Assembly (NCBI GenBank): GCA_020631735.1
Contig: CM036215.1
Span: 10,070,346 to 10,134,345 of the forward strand
Source of the DNA: Saccharum officinarum
Taxonomy: Eukaryota; Streptophyta; Magnoliopsida; Poales; Poaceae
Direction of reading: 5' to 3'
DNA: 64,000 nucleotides
The stretch's first letter is position 1; the number at the start of each line of letters is the position of its first letter. A program made the translations under genes and the position numbers. Of the stretch, positions 31,222 to 42,222 are shown in pieces. The notes beneath the pieces are model-generated. The model saw nothing but the letters and a program-made list of their open reading frames with translations. It was not told the DNA's origin and searched no databases.

Positions 31222-31323
31222 GCCTGTTCGTTTCGCTGGTTTATTGTGGTTGAAAGTACTGTTCGCTAGTTTATTGTGAGAGAAAAACACTGCTGATTTG
31301 GCTGAACCAGCGAAACGAACAGC
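31222..31323. mobile_element. Small MITE with GCCTGTTCGTTTCGCTGG ends
   Basis: The ends GCCTGTTCGTTTCGCTGG and CCAGCGAAACGAACAG are nearly perfect inverted repeats around a core TTTATTGTGAGAGAAAAACAC. It is a complete member of the family seen decayed at 16997-17109. Confidence 0.75.
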
Positions 31324-32257
31324 GTGTCTATTGATGTTGGGTTTTCTTGGTTTTTGCACAACAAAGATTATGAAATTGAACGGAGAGAGCATTATTTATG
31401 ACTGGCAACTGTTTTGCCCCCACTTGTCCCTGATATAAGGATAGGCCCCTTTAAACTCGGTGGCGTGGTTGGTGAGCGCAGCGTGCTACCTTTACATAGT
31501 AATGCACCAACTATAGAGTTGTTGGTTGATTCCTTTAATAATCCGGATTCAGCTAATAATCCATCTACTAAGACTCTAGCTTGACTGAAGTTTGGTTTAC
31601 AACTTCACATGGACAAGCTCATATAGTAATAATGCGGACGACTAAACACCACCAAATCAATTTGTTTCTATATGCTCCGTCAATAATGGGCACGACTTCC
31701 GTCAAAAAAAAATAATGGGCACGACTAAGGACCACCCAGTCAACTTGTTCTAGCAGAAAGAACATCTAGGACCCCGAGAGAGACAAGGAATCTCTCGCCT
31801 GCAGTTCCCACCAAGCCTGACATGTTAGAATTTAAATCCGAACTGCAAGCTTGTAACTGTAACTGATCCATAAATTAGGTCTAATGAACATGGTGAACAG
31901 GTAATGTTCCACAAAATTAACCGAACAGTCCTCAATGTTATGATACATCACATGGTTAGAAGGCGTTCGGCACATGGCCAGTGAAGCAACGGAAAGTTTG
32001 CAGAAGCTGCCTGGCCGGGCATCCCGCGGCCCATTGCATAGTTTTTCCACGACACGGTTTTCCTTTTCTTTTTTCTTGTTTTTTCTTTGAGAGCCATCAA
32101 GTCGCAGCAAGGTGGAAATAAACAGGACAATGCTGCTATGCTTCAGAAAAGAGAACTTTTATGGTGCCTCATACCACTGGTAGAAGGATAGAGCTGATCT
32201 AATTTAGACTACTGAATTGTTTACAACTAATGACAGATTAGTTTATATTATAGTTTA
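31324..32257. other. Unassigned intergenic sequence
   Basis: AATAATGGGCACGACT(T/A) occurs twice (about 31683 and 31712), a short tandem duplication. Minus-strand frames near 31832-32130 have no domain. No gene supported. Confidence 0.4.
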
Positions 32258-32451
32258 TCTATACCTATATTATAATAATATAAAGTGGTAAAATTTCAGG
32301 CTTTTTTTTTCGTCCAACCCATTCTATTCTAGGCCCCATTCATTGTAACCCAACCGTCGGCCCACTCATTCGCGTCCGCTCGCCAAGGCCCAAGTTGAGT
32401 CGCTACTATCCATCCACCTAAAAAAACGCTCCCCTATCCGCGCCGCCGCTA

Positions 32452-35400
32452 ATGGTTTCCTTGCTCACTCGTCTCTCGGCGCCGCGGTTACGTCGGCGCG
32501 CTCGCTCGTCTCCCCGCGGTGAGCTCGCTTCTTTCCCCACGCCGCTGATGCATCTCTCCACCGCGCAACGCAGCCGCTGGCCCGTCTCGCCTGCACCCCC
32601 GCCGCCACCTCCATCTCCTCATGGTGCCCTGATGCCGCGTTCTTCCGAGAAGCCGGCGCCGCTGTGGTGGCCGTTGTTGATGGCAGCGCCAATGATTCGG
32701 AATCGGAAACCAATGGAACAAAGACACGAGCTCGGATTGGAAAAAAAAATTGGAATCCAATCTTGCCGAGGTGAACTAGACCAAGGTTTGCTTCTTGATG
32801 TTGCTATTTCTTCCTCTTTTCTGATTCCATACGGCTGAGTATTATTAGTTTCTTTTTGCTCTTATATACCGGAAAAGAGTTGTTCTCTTGTAATTTCTGA
32901 AGATTACTTCATATCCCTGTGTGTACATGTGTACGCCCATGTCCGTTACTGGGTCCGCTTCTGCTTTTGTGTGTGGAGGTTCTACTTGTTAGTAGTTACT
33001 GACTCGCCATGCTCTTTTGCAGGGTTTTTATTGTGGCGTGGCCTGTCCCGGCCTAAAAACGTACATAAACAAGGCAAGATGTTCTGCCCTGGGCACAATT
33101 TGGTGGCAATTTTTTCATGAAAACATGTTGACTTATTAGCCATCTGTCTGTACAGGTCATAATCGAAGGGTTTAAGAGCCACTAGGAGGAGATCTCAACA
33201 GAGCCCTTAAGTCCCAAAGTTAACATAGTTGGTAAACCCCTTCTGCTGTTCCCTCGCAAGGACAGTTTTCTTCTTGGTGGTCTTTTTTTTGTGATGGACT
33301 GATGGTGGTGTGTTTCTTTGCAGAGAAACAAGAAGCAGTGAACAAGGCAAGATGTTCTGCCCTGGGCACAATTTGGTGGAAATTTTTTCATGAAAACATG
33401 TTGACTTATTAGCCATCTGTCTGTACAGGTCATAATCGAAGGGTTTAAGAGCCACTGGGAGGAGATCTCAACAGAGCCCTTCAGTCCCAAAGTTAACATA
33501 GTTGGTAAACCCCTTCTGCTGTTCCCTCGCAAGGACAGTTTTCTTCTTGGTGGTCTTTTTTTGTGATGGACTGATGGTGGTGTGTTTCTTTGCAGAGAAA
33601 CAAGAAGCAGTGAAGAAGCTGATGGAGACCTCACGTATGTCAAGTATCTCAGAATCTCTTCTCTAGATCTCTGAATGCCTTCCCTCTAAATGTTACAATA
33701 TGTGGTCATGGTTCCGAGGATCAAGTTTGATGATTGATGGTTGCTTGTGACCTTGTATCCTTCAGGGTCATTCATATTCTAGCGTGGTTGGTTTACCGTC
33801 CAGTTTAATCAAAATCTAGCTACAGAAAATTCGGATGATTGGATGAATGCAGGGTCAAATACCATACCATCAAAGGATGTGGCGTACTGAACTACTCTGA
33901 TGCTGGCATGCTGCTATACTACTTTGTGGCTAAGTCTCGTTAGGAGCTGTGGCTGCTAGGATTTAATTTTCAAGCTTTATTCATCAAATATAAGCAGCTC
34001 TGGTCTATTAGATGCTAAAGAATTACTGAAGGTCACATCCATAGGAATGAAGTTGTAACTCGCCAAGAACATTATGGAATTTCAATTGATCATTTGAGTT
34101 TACAAATTTCAGTTTGTTCAGATCAATTCCTTCCAAATCTTGGTTCAGAGATGAGGAGGGAGGTCAATGCTGAGATCCCAGCAAAATTGACTGCATGAAT
34201 ATCCAAAATCATTCGGTATTAAAACCTGTGATGTCTGAATTGTATTTTAATGAGACACCTGTGATGCATGTATTCTGAGTTGCGGCTGTTTCATGACAGC
34301 ACAGTGATCTATTCTATTTCTCTGAGTTGCCGTCTTACTTGTTAAAACTATCTAAATAGGTATGTTGATCAATTCCAGCCATTAATTAGGAAGGTCCTTT
34401 TTCCTGAAACTATCTAAATAGGTATGTTGATCTAACTTTACATGTTAAACAATCTAAAGAGGCTATGTATGGGATATTCAATAATTGTGGTCCTTTGTTT
34501 GCAGTAGATCTTCTGGGGCAGCCCTGGTTTGGTTATGTTTGGGATCCTATCAAGTTTACTATTAAGCTTGCTTCCTATTAAGATTACTGTTAAGCTTGCT
34601 GCCTATGAAGCTTGCTGTCTACTAAACTTTCTAGCTGATAGGATCCTATCGACACAAGATGCTTATGATGATGTCATGTGTAACTGCTGTTTGTTAAGTT
34701 TCTGAATTGTCATCCTGTTAGCTGGACCATATGTTAATCTGCAATTGATCTGGGCCATGTGTTAATCTGTTATCCTGACTGTTAAGTTTCTGAGTTCTCA
34801 GTTTAGTGAGAATTTGTTGCTATTTTCTAAACTGTGAATGTGCTGATGTCTGTTAAGTTTCTGAAAACTGGACTGTGCTGCTAATGTCCAAAAACTATGG
34901 ATCAATGTCCACCTGATTACTGTATCTATCTAAACAGGTGTTTTCAACTACCTATACTCATGTAGCTTGCTGTTACATGTGAATATCAAGCTTTCTAATT
35001 TGTTAGCTACAATTGCAAGCTTGCTCAGCAGGTGTCAGTGGAAGTTCATGTTTCATTCCTCTTCAGCCTTCATATATGCACAACAGAAATCAATAATGAC
35101 CTCTACTGAAAAACGCAGGAAACCTTGGAAACCTGCTACTGATCATTGTCCCAGCTGTATGCGACGAAGACAGAACCCGTTTGGGAACATTTGCCGCTCA
35201 TGCAGTCTCTCATACTCGTCACTGTCCATGGCTGTAAGTTTTCCTTTTTTTTGGTTCCACAAAGGGCTTTACCTTCTACCTACCTATCTTATTTGTTTCT
35301 CAGATATGGAGGAAAGGTGTTTTGCCCTTGTCCACTCTTAAATTCGCCTTAATATGTTATTAACCCGGTTGATGTATCCATATATAGTAGATGCCATGCC

Positions 35401-35756
35401 TGAATGCTAAAGTTGGTTTGGGTGTATCAATATGTATTTAGTGTTATGGCTTGAAATTGCTTCAATTCTGGTAGATGTTCAACGGATAGTTTGTTATAAT
35501 GCTGGTAATCATGAGGTGACGAATGAATTTGCTGTTGCAGACACCACGGGTGATTGAAAATGTGAAAGGCGTGAGAACAACATCCTCCGTTGTTGCCAAG
35601 AATCAAAACAGTGCCTTGCTTATCGGTAGCGACATCCCAAAGACAATTCATGGGTTGAAGCATCTGATCAGTAGGGCTTTTGGTGGCCCTCAAACCTTAC
35701 ATGTAGTGAACATTAACAGCATTCTGGACATGAGCAAGAGGAAGTGCTTCCTTTAG
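32452..35756 (+). pseudogene. Exon-like fragments captured by the Helitron, source gene unknown
   Basis: Candidate exons: 32452-32784 (GC-rich, Arg/Pro-rich), 33023-33118, 33429-33504 (IIEGFKSHWEEISTEP, with a duplicate at 33156-33231), 33596-33634 (EKQEAVKKLME), 35032-35233 (CPSCMRRR...CRSC, a possible zinc ribbon) and 35541-35756 (TPRVIENVKGVRTTSSVVA, ending with a stop). Each is bordered by AG/GT-type splice sites and long AT-rich introns. I cannot name the source gene or show that all come from one gene. Transcription as a chimeric RNA is possible but not shown. Confidence 0.5.
33070..33615 (+). repeat. 273-bp tandem duplication inside the Helitron
   Basis: CAAGGCAAGATGTTCTGCCC begins at 33070 and again at 33343. 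The two units (33070-33342, 33343-33615) are almost identical, differing at a handful of bases (for example ACTAGG/ACTGGG and CCCTTAAG/CCCTTCAG) and in T-run length. The duplication copies one candidate exon with both its splice sites. Confidence 0.9.
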
Positions 35757-36148
35757 TCTGTCACTTGCTTGGTTGGGTTTTCAGTAAGCATGTGTTTGAG
35801 TGTTTTTAATTAAACAACTATTGATATCACCACTATGATGATAAAAAAGGATGCTATTTAATTGGTCAAGTGGAGATCCATTCTTTGATAACAGTATTAT
35901 GTTACTTGTGGGTGGTCGGGCTCATCACTTGCCATCAATCAAGTTTGGCAATACAATTCGGTGTAGGGAGATTGGAGAAGCTCACGAAAGGGGACACTTT
36001 GTGTCAAGCTCGACGAGATTGCTTTAAACTTTTCGATGTTCTGGTGTGCAGTGGTCGAATTCATCACTTAGGATTGGTCATGACTGAATGTATCGTGACA
36101 AGAAAAATATAATTTTCTCCCGTTGCAACGTACGGACATTTTTCCTAG

Positions 36149-36818
36149 TTTATTATAAAGAGGCAAAATTGCAGCCTTTTTTTTGTCTGGCTCCCTCTAA
36201 CCACGAGACAATAGAGAGTTTCTTCTATCCGGATTTATATATACATAATTTAACCCGTGCTTAAATGAGTTAGAATAGCTCTTGTCTATACGGAGTCTAA
36301 TTCTAAAACGTATTGGGTCATGTACGTGGCCACATATTCCAGTTTCTTTCTTTTTTTTTCACGTTCAGTTTCATGTTTCAGTGTCGTACGTTTCAGTTTT
36401 TCTTTTTTTTTTCCAGGGTTCGGTTCCATTTTTCTATCTTACTTTTTTTTCTTTCCTTTCCATGTTATGTTTCCTTTATTTCCCCTTGTCCGTTTCTTCT
36501 TCTTTTACCTTTTCTTTTGTCACGTTTGGAGTCCGAACATTGACTTCTGAGTCACCTTTTTCGTTTGATTTTCTGTTTTGATTTTTCTCTGATTTTTGAA
36601 TACCTTTCTGTTCTAATATTTTTATGTTTTTCCTATATATCAAAAAAATAATAATATAATATTATGGATCTTTTAAACTCTGAATCCTGTTTTGAGAAAA
36701 GAGAGATTTCCACTTCCAAGATATTAATACAGTTTTCATTAGTAAAAAAATTATGTTATTATAACCAGTTGGATTTTTTTGTTTAACTAATCAAACTTTG
36801 AATTGAAATAGTTTTTTC
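36149..36818. other. Relic Helitron start, then T-rich low-complexity sequence
   Basis: Directly after the Helitron, 36149-36195 (TTTATTATAAAGAGGCAAAA..) resembles the 5' end of a Helitron, like 32267-32310 of the neighbouring one. 36330-36640 is strongly T-rich (TTTTTTTCACG, TTTCCTTT), giving spurious Phe/Ser-rich frames. No gene. Confidence 0.45.
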
Positions 36819-38039
36819 CACTGGCGTAGAAAAGAAATCCGCGGGTGCAAAGCTATTTTCACTTGCGGCTCCCTACCGTGACCCGCCTGTATTAATTGGT
36901 TTTCACAATCGGTTGGATTACTTCACCCGCCTGTAAACGTATATTTGTACTAGCGTCCAGTTAGGTCACCCGCCTGTGTTAATTTTTTGCAAATAAAAAA
37001 AAGAGCACCATGCGCCATATATACCGATGCTACATTTTCTATAGAATGTTTAGAGCTCTCAACAGCCAAAATTAAATTAATAGTCATATTCAGAGCACAC
37101 ACAATGTGTTTTCAGGAATCCAAAGAACAACAAATAATAATTGGGTAACTAGATCTCAAAAATAACTATACAATTAGCACACACTTAATGCCCTCATATC
37201 TCTAAAGCAGATTCAGATTCACAATATTGCATAGCTAGCAAGATGACCTGGACGCACCAGCGCCGGAGCACCTGGGCCACGCCCTTGTAGCGCCTTGGCT
37301 GCACACCGAGCCACCATGCGCTGCATGGCCGCCGAGCCTTGGCAGCATGCTGGGGCCGCGCCGTCGTAGGGACGCCGCCGGCGCTCGCAGCGCTGCACTG
37401 TCGTAGGGGCGCCGCGCTTGCAGGGTCGCAGACGCTCGGAGGGACACGCCGTCACAGTGGGTCCCATGTACTGTAAATCGAGCCCATTCATGGCTCTTGT
37501 TTAGTTCCTAAAAAGTTTTCTAAAAAGTGCTATAGTAGTCATCACATCGAATCTTTGACACGTACATGGAGCATTAAATGTAGGTAAAAAAATAACTAAT
37601 TATATAGTTTGTCTGTAAATGTCGAGATGAATCTTTTGAGTCTAGTTAGTTTATGGTTAGACAAAATTTATCAAATAACAACGAAAGTGCTACAAGATTT
37701 TTCTAAAAATTTTTTGGAATCTAAACACAGGCATAGTATGGTTTGAAATGAGCTGGCGCCGAATTTTTGGCTCGCTATACGTCTAGCGGGAGTTACTTTT
37801 TCGGGACTGGCTTTACTGGCCACTGATATAACTTAGCACCAGTGAAAATGTTAGTTTCACTGGCGGTACATTATATTACCCGCCTCTAAAAAAGATATGT
37901 TTGTACTACCGGTTATTTAAGTTATCCGCCTGTAAAAATAATTTTTACTAGCGGTTTTTATCTATGGGCCCACATATTTGTTTCTAACCGTCAGTAGAAA
38001 AAACAGGCACCATCAAGAGAAATCATTGTTGTACTAGTG
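36819..38039. mobile_element. Small CACTA-like element, non-autonomous
   Basis: The right end, reverse-complemented, reads CACTAGTACAACAATGATTTC (38039). The left end is weaker, CACTGGCGTAGAAAAGAAAT (36819). Subterminal words ACCCGCCTGT, CACTGGCGG and ACTAGCGG recur near both ends in opposite orientation. Flanking TTC and TTT are not a clean duplication. The GC-rich centre (about 37230-37460) may be captured DNA. A MITE (37492-37732) is inserted. The left boundary is uncertain. Confidence 0.55.
37492..37732. mobile_element. MITE with CTTGTTTAGTTCC ends, 241 bp
   Basis: The left GGCTCTTGTTTAGTTCC and right GGAATCTAAACACAGGC are inverted, with inner AAAAGT..CTATAGTAG and CGAAAGTGCTACAAG. The internal TTGACACGTACATGGAGCATTAAAT is typical of this very common sorghum-type family. 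Inserted in the CACTA-like element. Confidence 0.75.
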
Positions 38040-38559
38040 TTTCTTGAGCTTTCTTAAATGGATAGAGCATATTTTTCAACTTTTAAATTACATGTCAGTC
38101 TGATTCAACCCTAAACTATGAAGTCACGTAATAGACACCCTTCTCACATCTATTGAAACCGACCCAATTTGGTTCACGTTGATCTCATAGGTGGTTTTCT
38201 ATTTTCTATTTCCTAAAAATATTTCATAGTTTTCTTCTTAAACTAGAAAATATGAATCTATCATTTTTTTGTATATTACTTCTTCTTCCCTTTTGACATA
38301 TCTCTCTCCCTCTGGTATATCCAAGTCCAAATTCTTTCGCTTCTTTGTATATCACAATCCCTCCCGCCCCCCACACACACCACCTTTGCATCAATTGCCA
38401 ACAAAAATAATGATCTTCATGATGAAACTTCATGCATGAGAAACATTCGGACAATACACTTGAGATGAATACCCACTTGTGATGGCGAGAGAGAATGATT
38501 CATTTACATTGTTATCTTCTTGTTGAACTAGATTGTTTCCGTGAGCTTCCTTTTCAAAC
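38040..38559. other. Unassigned intergenic sequence
   Basis: AT-rich, no repeat or gene recognised between the two CACTA-type elements. Confidence 0.4.
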
Positions 38560-38579
38560 ACTACTGGAAACAGCGGCTT

Positions 38580-39110
38580 TGCCTAGTGCCGGAAAAAAAA
38601 CTACGGCAAAGGGCGCTTTGCCGAGTGTCATTTGTCGGGCACTCGGCAAAGACTTTGCCTAGTGCCGGCCTGACACTCGGCAAAGTGAACTTGCCGTGAC
38701 GGACGTGGTGCCGTTAACGGCAGGCTTGCCTAGTGCCGTAGTCCTAGCACTCGGCAAACTTGGCCACTTTGCCGAGTGTCCTTGTCCACGACACTAGGCA
38801 AACCCGTCTAGTTTGCCTAGTGCCAGGCCCGAGGCACTCGGCAAACCCGCCCAGTTTGCCTAGTGCCTATGGACAAGGACACTCGGCAAAGTGGCCCAGT
38901 TTGCCTAGTGTCAGGCCCGCGACACTCGGCAAACCCGCGTAGTTTGCCTAGTGCCTGGCCCACGGCACTAGGCAAATCAGCCCAGTTTGTCTAGTGCCAG
39001 CCCCGCGACACTCGGCAAACCCGTCCAGTTTGCCTAGTGTCATGGCTTTGACACTCGGCAAAGATTCCCAGTTTGCCGAGTGTCTTGGTCATGACACTAG
39101 GCAAACCGGG
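38580..39110. repeat. Left subterminal repeat array of the CACTA
   Basis: About 20 copies of a 14-16-bp word, TTTGCC(G/T)AGTGYC or its complement, often paired as inverted couples around short spacers such as CCCGCC / CCGTCC. Such arrays are the binding platform for the element-encoded TNPA-like protein. G/T variation at one position alternates (TTTGCCTAG against TTTGCCGAG). Confidence 0.9.
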
Positions 39111-39189
39111 AAAAACAGTCTTTTTTTTTGTTTTTTCCATTCCATCCCAGCAAACATCATATATATATATACATACATCACATTTCACA

Positions 39190-39366
39190 AACATCTCGCA
39201 TATATCACAAACACAATATATATCACAAGTCCATCACAAGTGCATCATAGTTGTCCAAAATAAACCACAAGTGCAACCACAAGTCCATCACAAGTCCAAC
39301 ATCAAGTCCAACCACAAGTGCATCATAGTTGTCCAAAATAAACCACAAGTTCATCACAAACTACAA
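39190..39366. repeat. Minisatellite-like CACAAGT repeat
   Basis: CACAAGT(C/G)CATCA / CCAACAT units and a 35-40-bp higher unit (ACAAGTGCATCATAGTTGTC CAAAATAAACC, printed in two parts) are repeated. This lies downstream of the TNPA-like stop, in 3' untranslated sequence. Confidence 0.75.
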
Positions 39367-39439
39367 TCATGGTGACTGTCGGTGTTGATGTGGCCCATGA
39401 TTCGATCCTGGTGAATCTCCGAGGTGACGAGGCACGCTA

Positions 39440-42094
39440 TTAGATGCCGCCGATGGATTTTGCACGAAGGAGAACAGATTGCATGTGTGAGAGACAAGAT
39501 AAACATATACCATCAATGTTGCAAGAGTAGTAGTCGCATGAGTTAGATAAGATAAACATATAGCTAGGTTTCAAGTAGTGTTCTGGTTTGACCCTAAGCA
39601 TGAACATACGCATTAAAACATCCATACTCACATGAGTGGTTACATGAGGAGGTGGAGGTGCAGCGAATAGCGTAGGTGGTGGCGGTCGACCCACAACGGC
39701 GCCAAGAGTCTGCACGTACAACATCATCGCCTCCATCCTCGCCTCCATCCTTAGACGCTCGGCCTCTATCCTCTACTGTTCGGACGCCATCCTCGTCTCC
39801 ATCTCCTCCCGAAGCCTCCTCTCTTCTTGCAGCTGGGCCTACAATATTTCACCTGAATGTTACAATAATGCAAAGCTAAAGAGTGTGAGAATCAATAAAC
39901 GATGAAAAAAACCAAAATAACCTGTAGTTCGTCGACCCGTTGCTGTGCAGTGCTTGGCCGTTCACGTATAGCCGGGCTTGACCTTGTGCTCCTTGCTTGG
40001 ATCTGCGAGAGACTGGGAGTAGCGGCCGTGTCAATTGTGCTATCGCCAATCCAGTACCGCCCATGCTTCTTGCCTTCTCCCACCCTCATGACGACTTCTC
40101 CATCAAGGTTTGTAGTGGTCGGATCGTACTCTGGCCCATGGACCTCCTTTGCCACCTCTATGTACTGACTGAGGCGGCTGTGGATGGTCGCGTTGCTGTA
40201 CGCCGATGGAGGGTCCTCCGGGTTGTAGGAGACGTCAGACGTCGCCCTGCTCTTGTGGGCCATAGCATATGCCATGAAGTCCGAGCACTCCTGGCCACCA
40301 TGTGATGCCGACTGCGAGAAAAACAGCAAGATGCTTAGAAAATCATGCAGAATTGAGCGTTAGAATAAATAAATGAATTCTCATACCCATGTTTGCTTGT
40401 ATCCATTGAGGTTGCGGCTACCTTGATAGTGTGCTACACCTGGCATCATCAAACGCCGCTCCCGGCAAGCGACGTGTGTCTCCTTCCACTCGGGGAGCAC
40501 CACTTGTCAACGATCACTTCCCAGTAATCGGGATGCGCGGAGCACCAGCACGGAATCACCTGCACATCATCAAGTACATGACATATAAGAAGTTCAGATT
40601 AAGCCCACCTAAGCTCAGAAGAAATCAGTATTAATGTTCGACTAAGCTTACCTCCATGTACTGTTCCTTGGTCAGCATCATCTCTCTTGCATCTTTCTTG
40701 GTGACCTTCCTTCCAAGATACGCCCCGTAGTATGTTATGATGGCCTGGATGCGCGACTCGTAGTGCAGGTGCTTCACGAGTGTTTTACATTCTTTGGTAG
40801 CCACCAAAGCCGCCTTGTCCTCAAATCCCACCTGACATCTGAAGAAATCCTGCCAATGTTTTCCTAAACGCTAAACGGTAAATAGTCGGCCACTCTTCGT
40901 TTAGCGTTTAGACCGTTTTAAAAACGGTGTTTAAACGGAGTTAAACAGGCTAAACGGTTTTGTATAATAACAATAAAATATACATATTTATGTAAGTAAA
41001 AATAAAATTTGCTAGAACTCATACATACTTACACATGTAAAAATCAAATATTCTACCAAATAATCTTGTTGGAAGAAATCTAAATCCCACAACACTTCAT
41101 ATAATTATAATGTTAATTAGTTTCATGTTGATTGTGATAGATGTAGTCCTTTAATTCACTTAATTATGGATTAAATGGTTGTTTAGCTCATTTAATCACG
41201 TTTAATCTGATTTTGTTTAGACCGTTTAGACGGGATTGAACGGTTTAAACGGGTTTAAACGGCCCAACCGTTGAATTCACCGTTTAGGGCCTAAACAACA
41301 CGACTGACTTCTGTTTACCGTTTAAACGGTGTTTAAACGGACTAAACGGCCGTTTAGGCGAACAATGAATCCTGCATATAGACGTGATGTTTTCATTCAT
41401 TTTAAAAAATGTTCAATGAATGCGATGTATTGAGAAATGTAGTGTGACAAAGACTTACCCACAGCTCCTCCCTCATCTGCTCCGCCTTGTTGCTGAATTC
41501 CCTGCCATGTAGATCTTCAGCATCGGGGGCGACGGTGTAATGGTCAAACGTGTAGGCCGGCTCTGTCTTCCTGGCGAACTCAACCAGGCCAGGGAAGTGT
41601 TCCCTGACCAAAAGACCGAGGATGCCATTGACTTGGCATGTGTGACAACCTGCAGACTCTACAATCGTCCAACCCCTGCACAAGTTATTATTAAAAAAAT
41701 TATTAGTTTCTATTGTGATTTTCAACATATCATATGAAGTAGTGATAATATATTAAGTTCCTTACTTTTCTCCCTCGGGTCGAATCAGCGGGCGTCTATG
41801 AGGAGGTATCGGTCGCGGAGGGAGGCTCGCGGGTCCTCGCAAGTAGATACTCAACGAACTAGAGGAAGTGGAACCCACTGCTGCCTCCTCGCCGTCCCCA
41901 TGCGCCATCTCGTCGGTCCCGGGCATCACGTGCTCCTCCTCCTCACGCGCCGTGGCGGGAGGCGACATGGAACTCCTGCGGCTGCTGCTCCTGCTCCTCC
42001 TCCTCCTCTCTGATGGCTCCTCATCTGCATCAGGCGATGAAGGGTGTGTTCTTTGGTAAATCGAGTTCACCCTCCTCTGACAGTTATCCGCCAT
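39440..42094 (-). pseudogene. TNPA-like CACTA gene (Transposase_24 type), disrupted
   Basis: Exons read on the minus strand. 42094-41762 (MADNCQRRVNSIYQRTHPSS, acidic and Ser/Arg-rich). About 41685-41456 (HTCQVNGILGLLVREHFPG; AEQMREELW before GTAAG). About 41376/40853-40650 (FEDKAALVATKE, HLHYESRIQAII). About 40560-40387 (KETHVACRERR, with a frameshift). 40329-39905 (HGPEYDPTTTNLDGEVVMRV, the conserved Ptta/En/Spm C-terminal block). About 39842-39640 (coiled coil EERRLREEMETRM, then one TAG). The layout is that of a full PF03004-type protein, which binds the subterminal repeats and helps excision. A hAT element (40854-41367) sits across a splice acceptor. Frameshift, stop and insertion make it non-functional. 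Confidence 0.8.
40854..41367. mobile_element. hAT-type MITE made of TAAACGG / CCGTTTA words, 514 bp
   Basis: The left CAATGTTTTCCTAAACG and reverse-complemented right CATTGTTCGCCTAAACG match at 14 of 17 bases. The exact 8-bp duplication AATCCTGC flanks it (40846-40853 and 41368-41375). Both arms are packed with TAAACGG, GTTTAAACGG and complements; the centre is AT-rich. The duplicated target contains the AG of the TNPA-like exon-3 acceptor on the minus strand (GCAG^GATT). Confidence 0.9.
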
Positions 42095-42222
42095 CTTTGT
42101 TCAATCACCTGCAATTAAAAAGAATGAACAAGATGTATTAGAAACAAAATAACATAAGCCTGAAAATAACATAGATGCAAAATAAACAAAACATAATTAC
42201 AAAAAATATAGTATTACATGTA

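Larger units (their letters stand above)
32258..36148 (+). mobile_element. Helitron carrying apparent captured gene fragments
   Basis: It starts TCTATACC after an A (32257) and ends in CTAG before a T (36148/36149), the A^T insertion pattern of Helitrons. The 3' end has the characteristic hairpin-forming CCCGTTGCAACGTACGG about 10 bp before CTAG, a sequence shared by many grass Helitrons. No Rep/helicase gene is present, so it is non-autonomous. Inside are exon-like segments in plus orientation with good splice signals, a usual feature of gene-capturing Helitrons, and a 273-bp tandem duplication. Confidence 0.85.

Noticed and set aside
33182..33643. 153-codon minus-strand frame with an internal repeat
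   Set aside because: It is produced by the 273-bp tandem duplication, antisense to the exon-like segments.
36282..36581. Phe/Ser-rich 99-codon frame that looks like membrane segments
   Set aside because: It comes from a T-rich low-complexity tract read in three frames with the same result.
38580..39110. CRISPR-like array of regularly repeated words
   Set aside because: Repeats occur in both orientations with variable spacers in a eukaryotic CACTA end; they are subterminal transposase-binding repeats.
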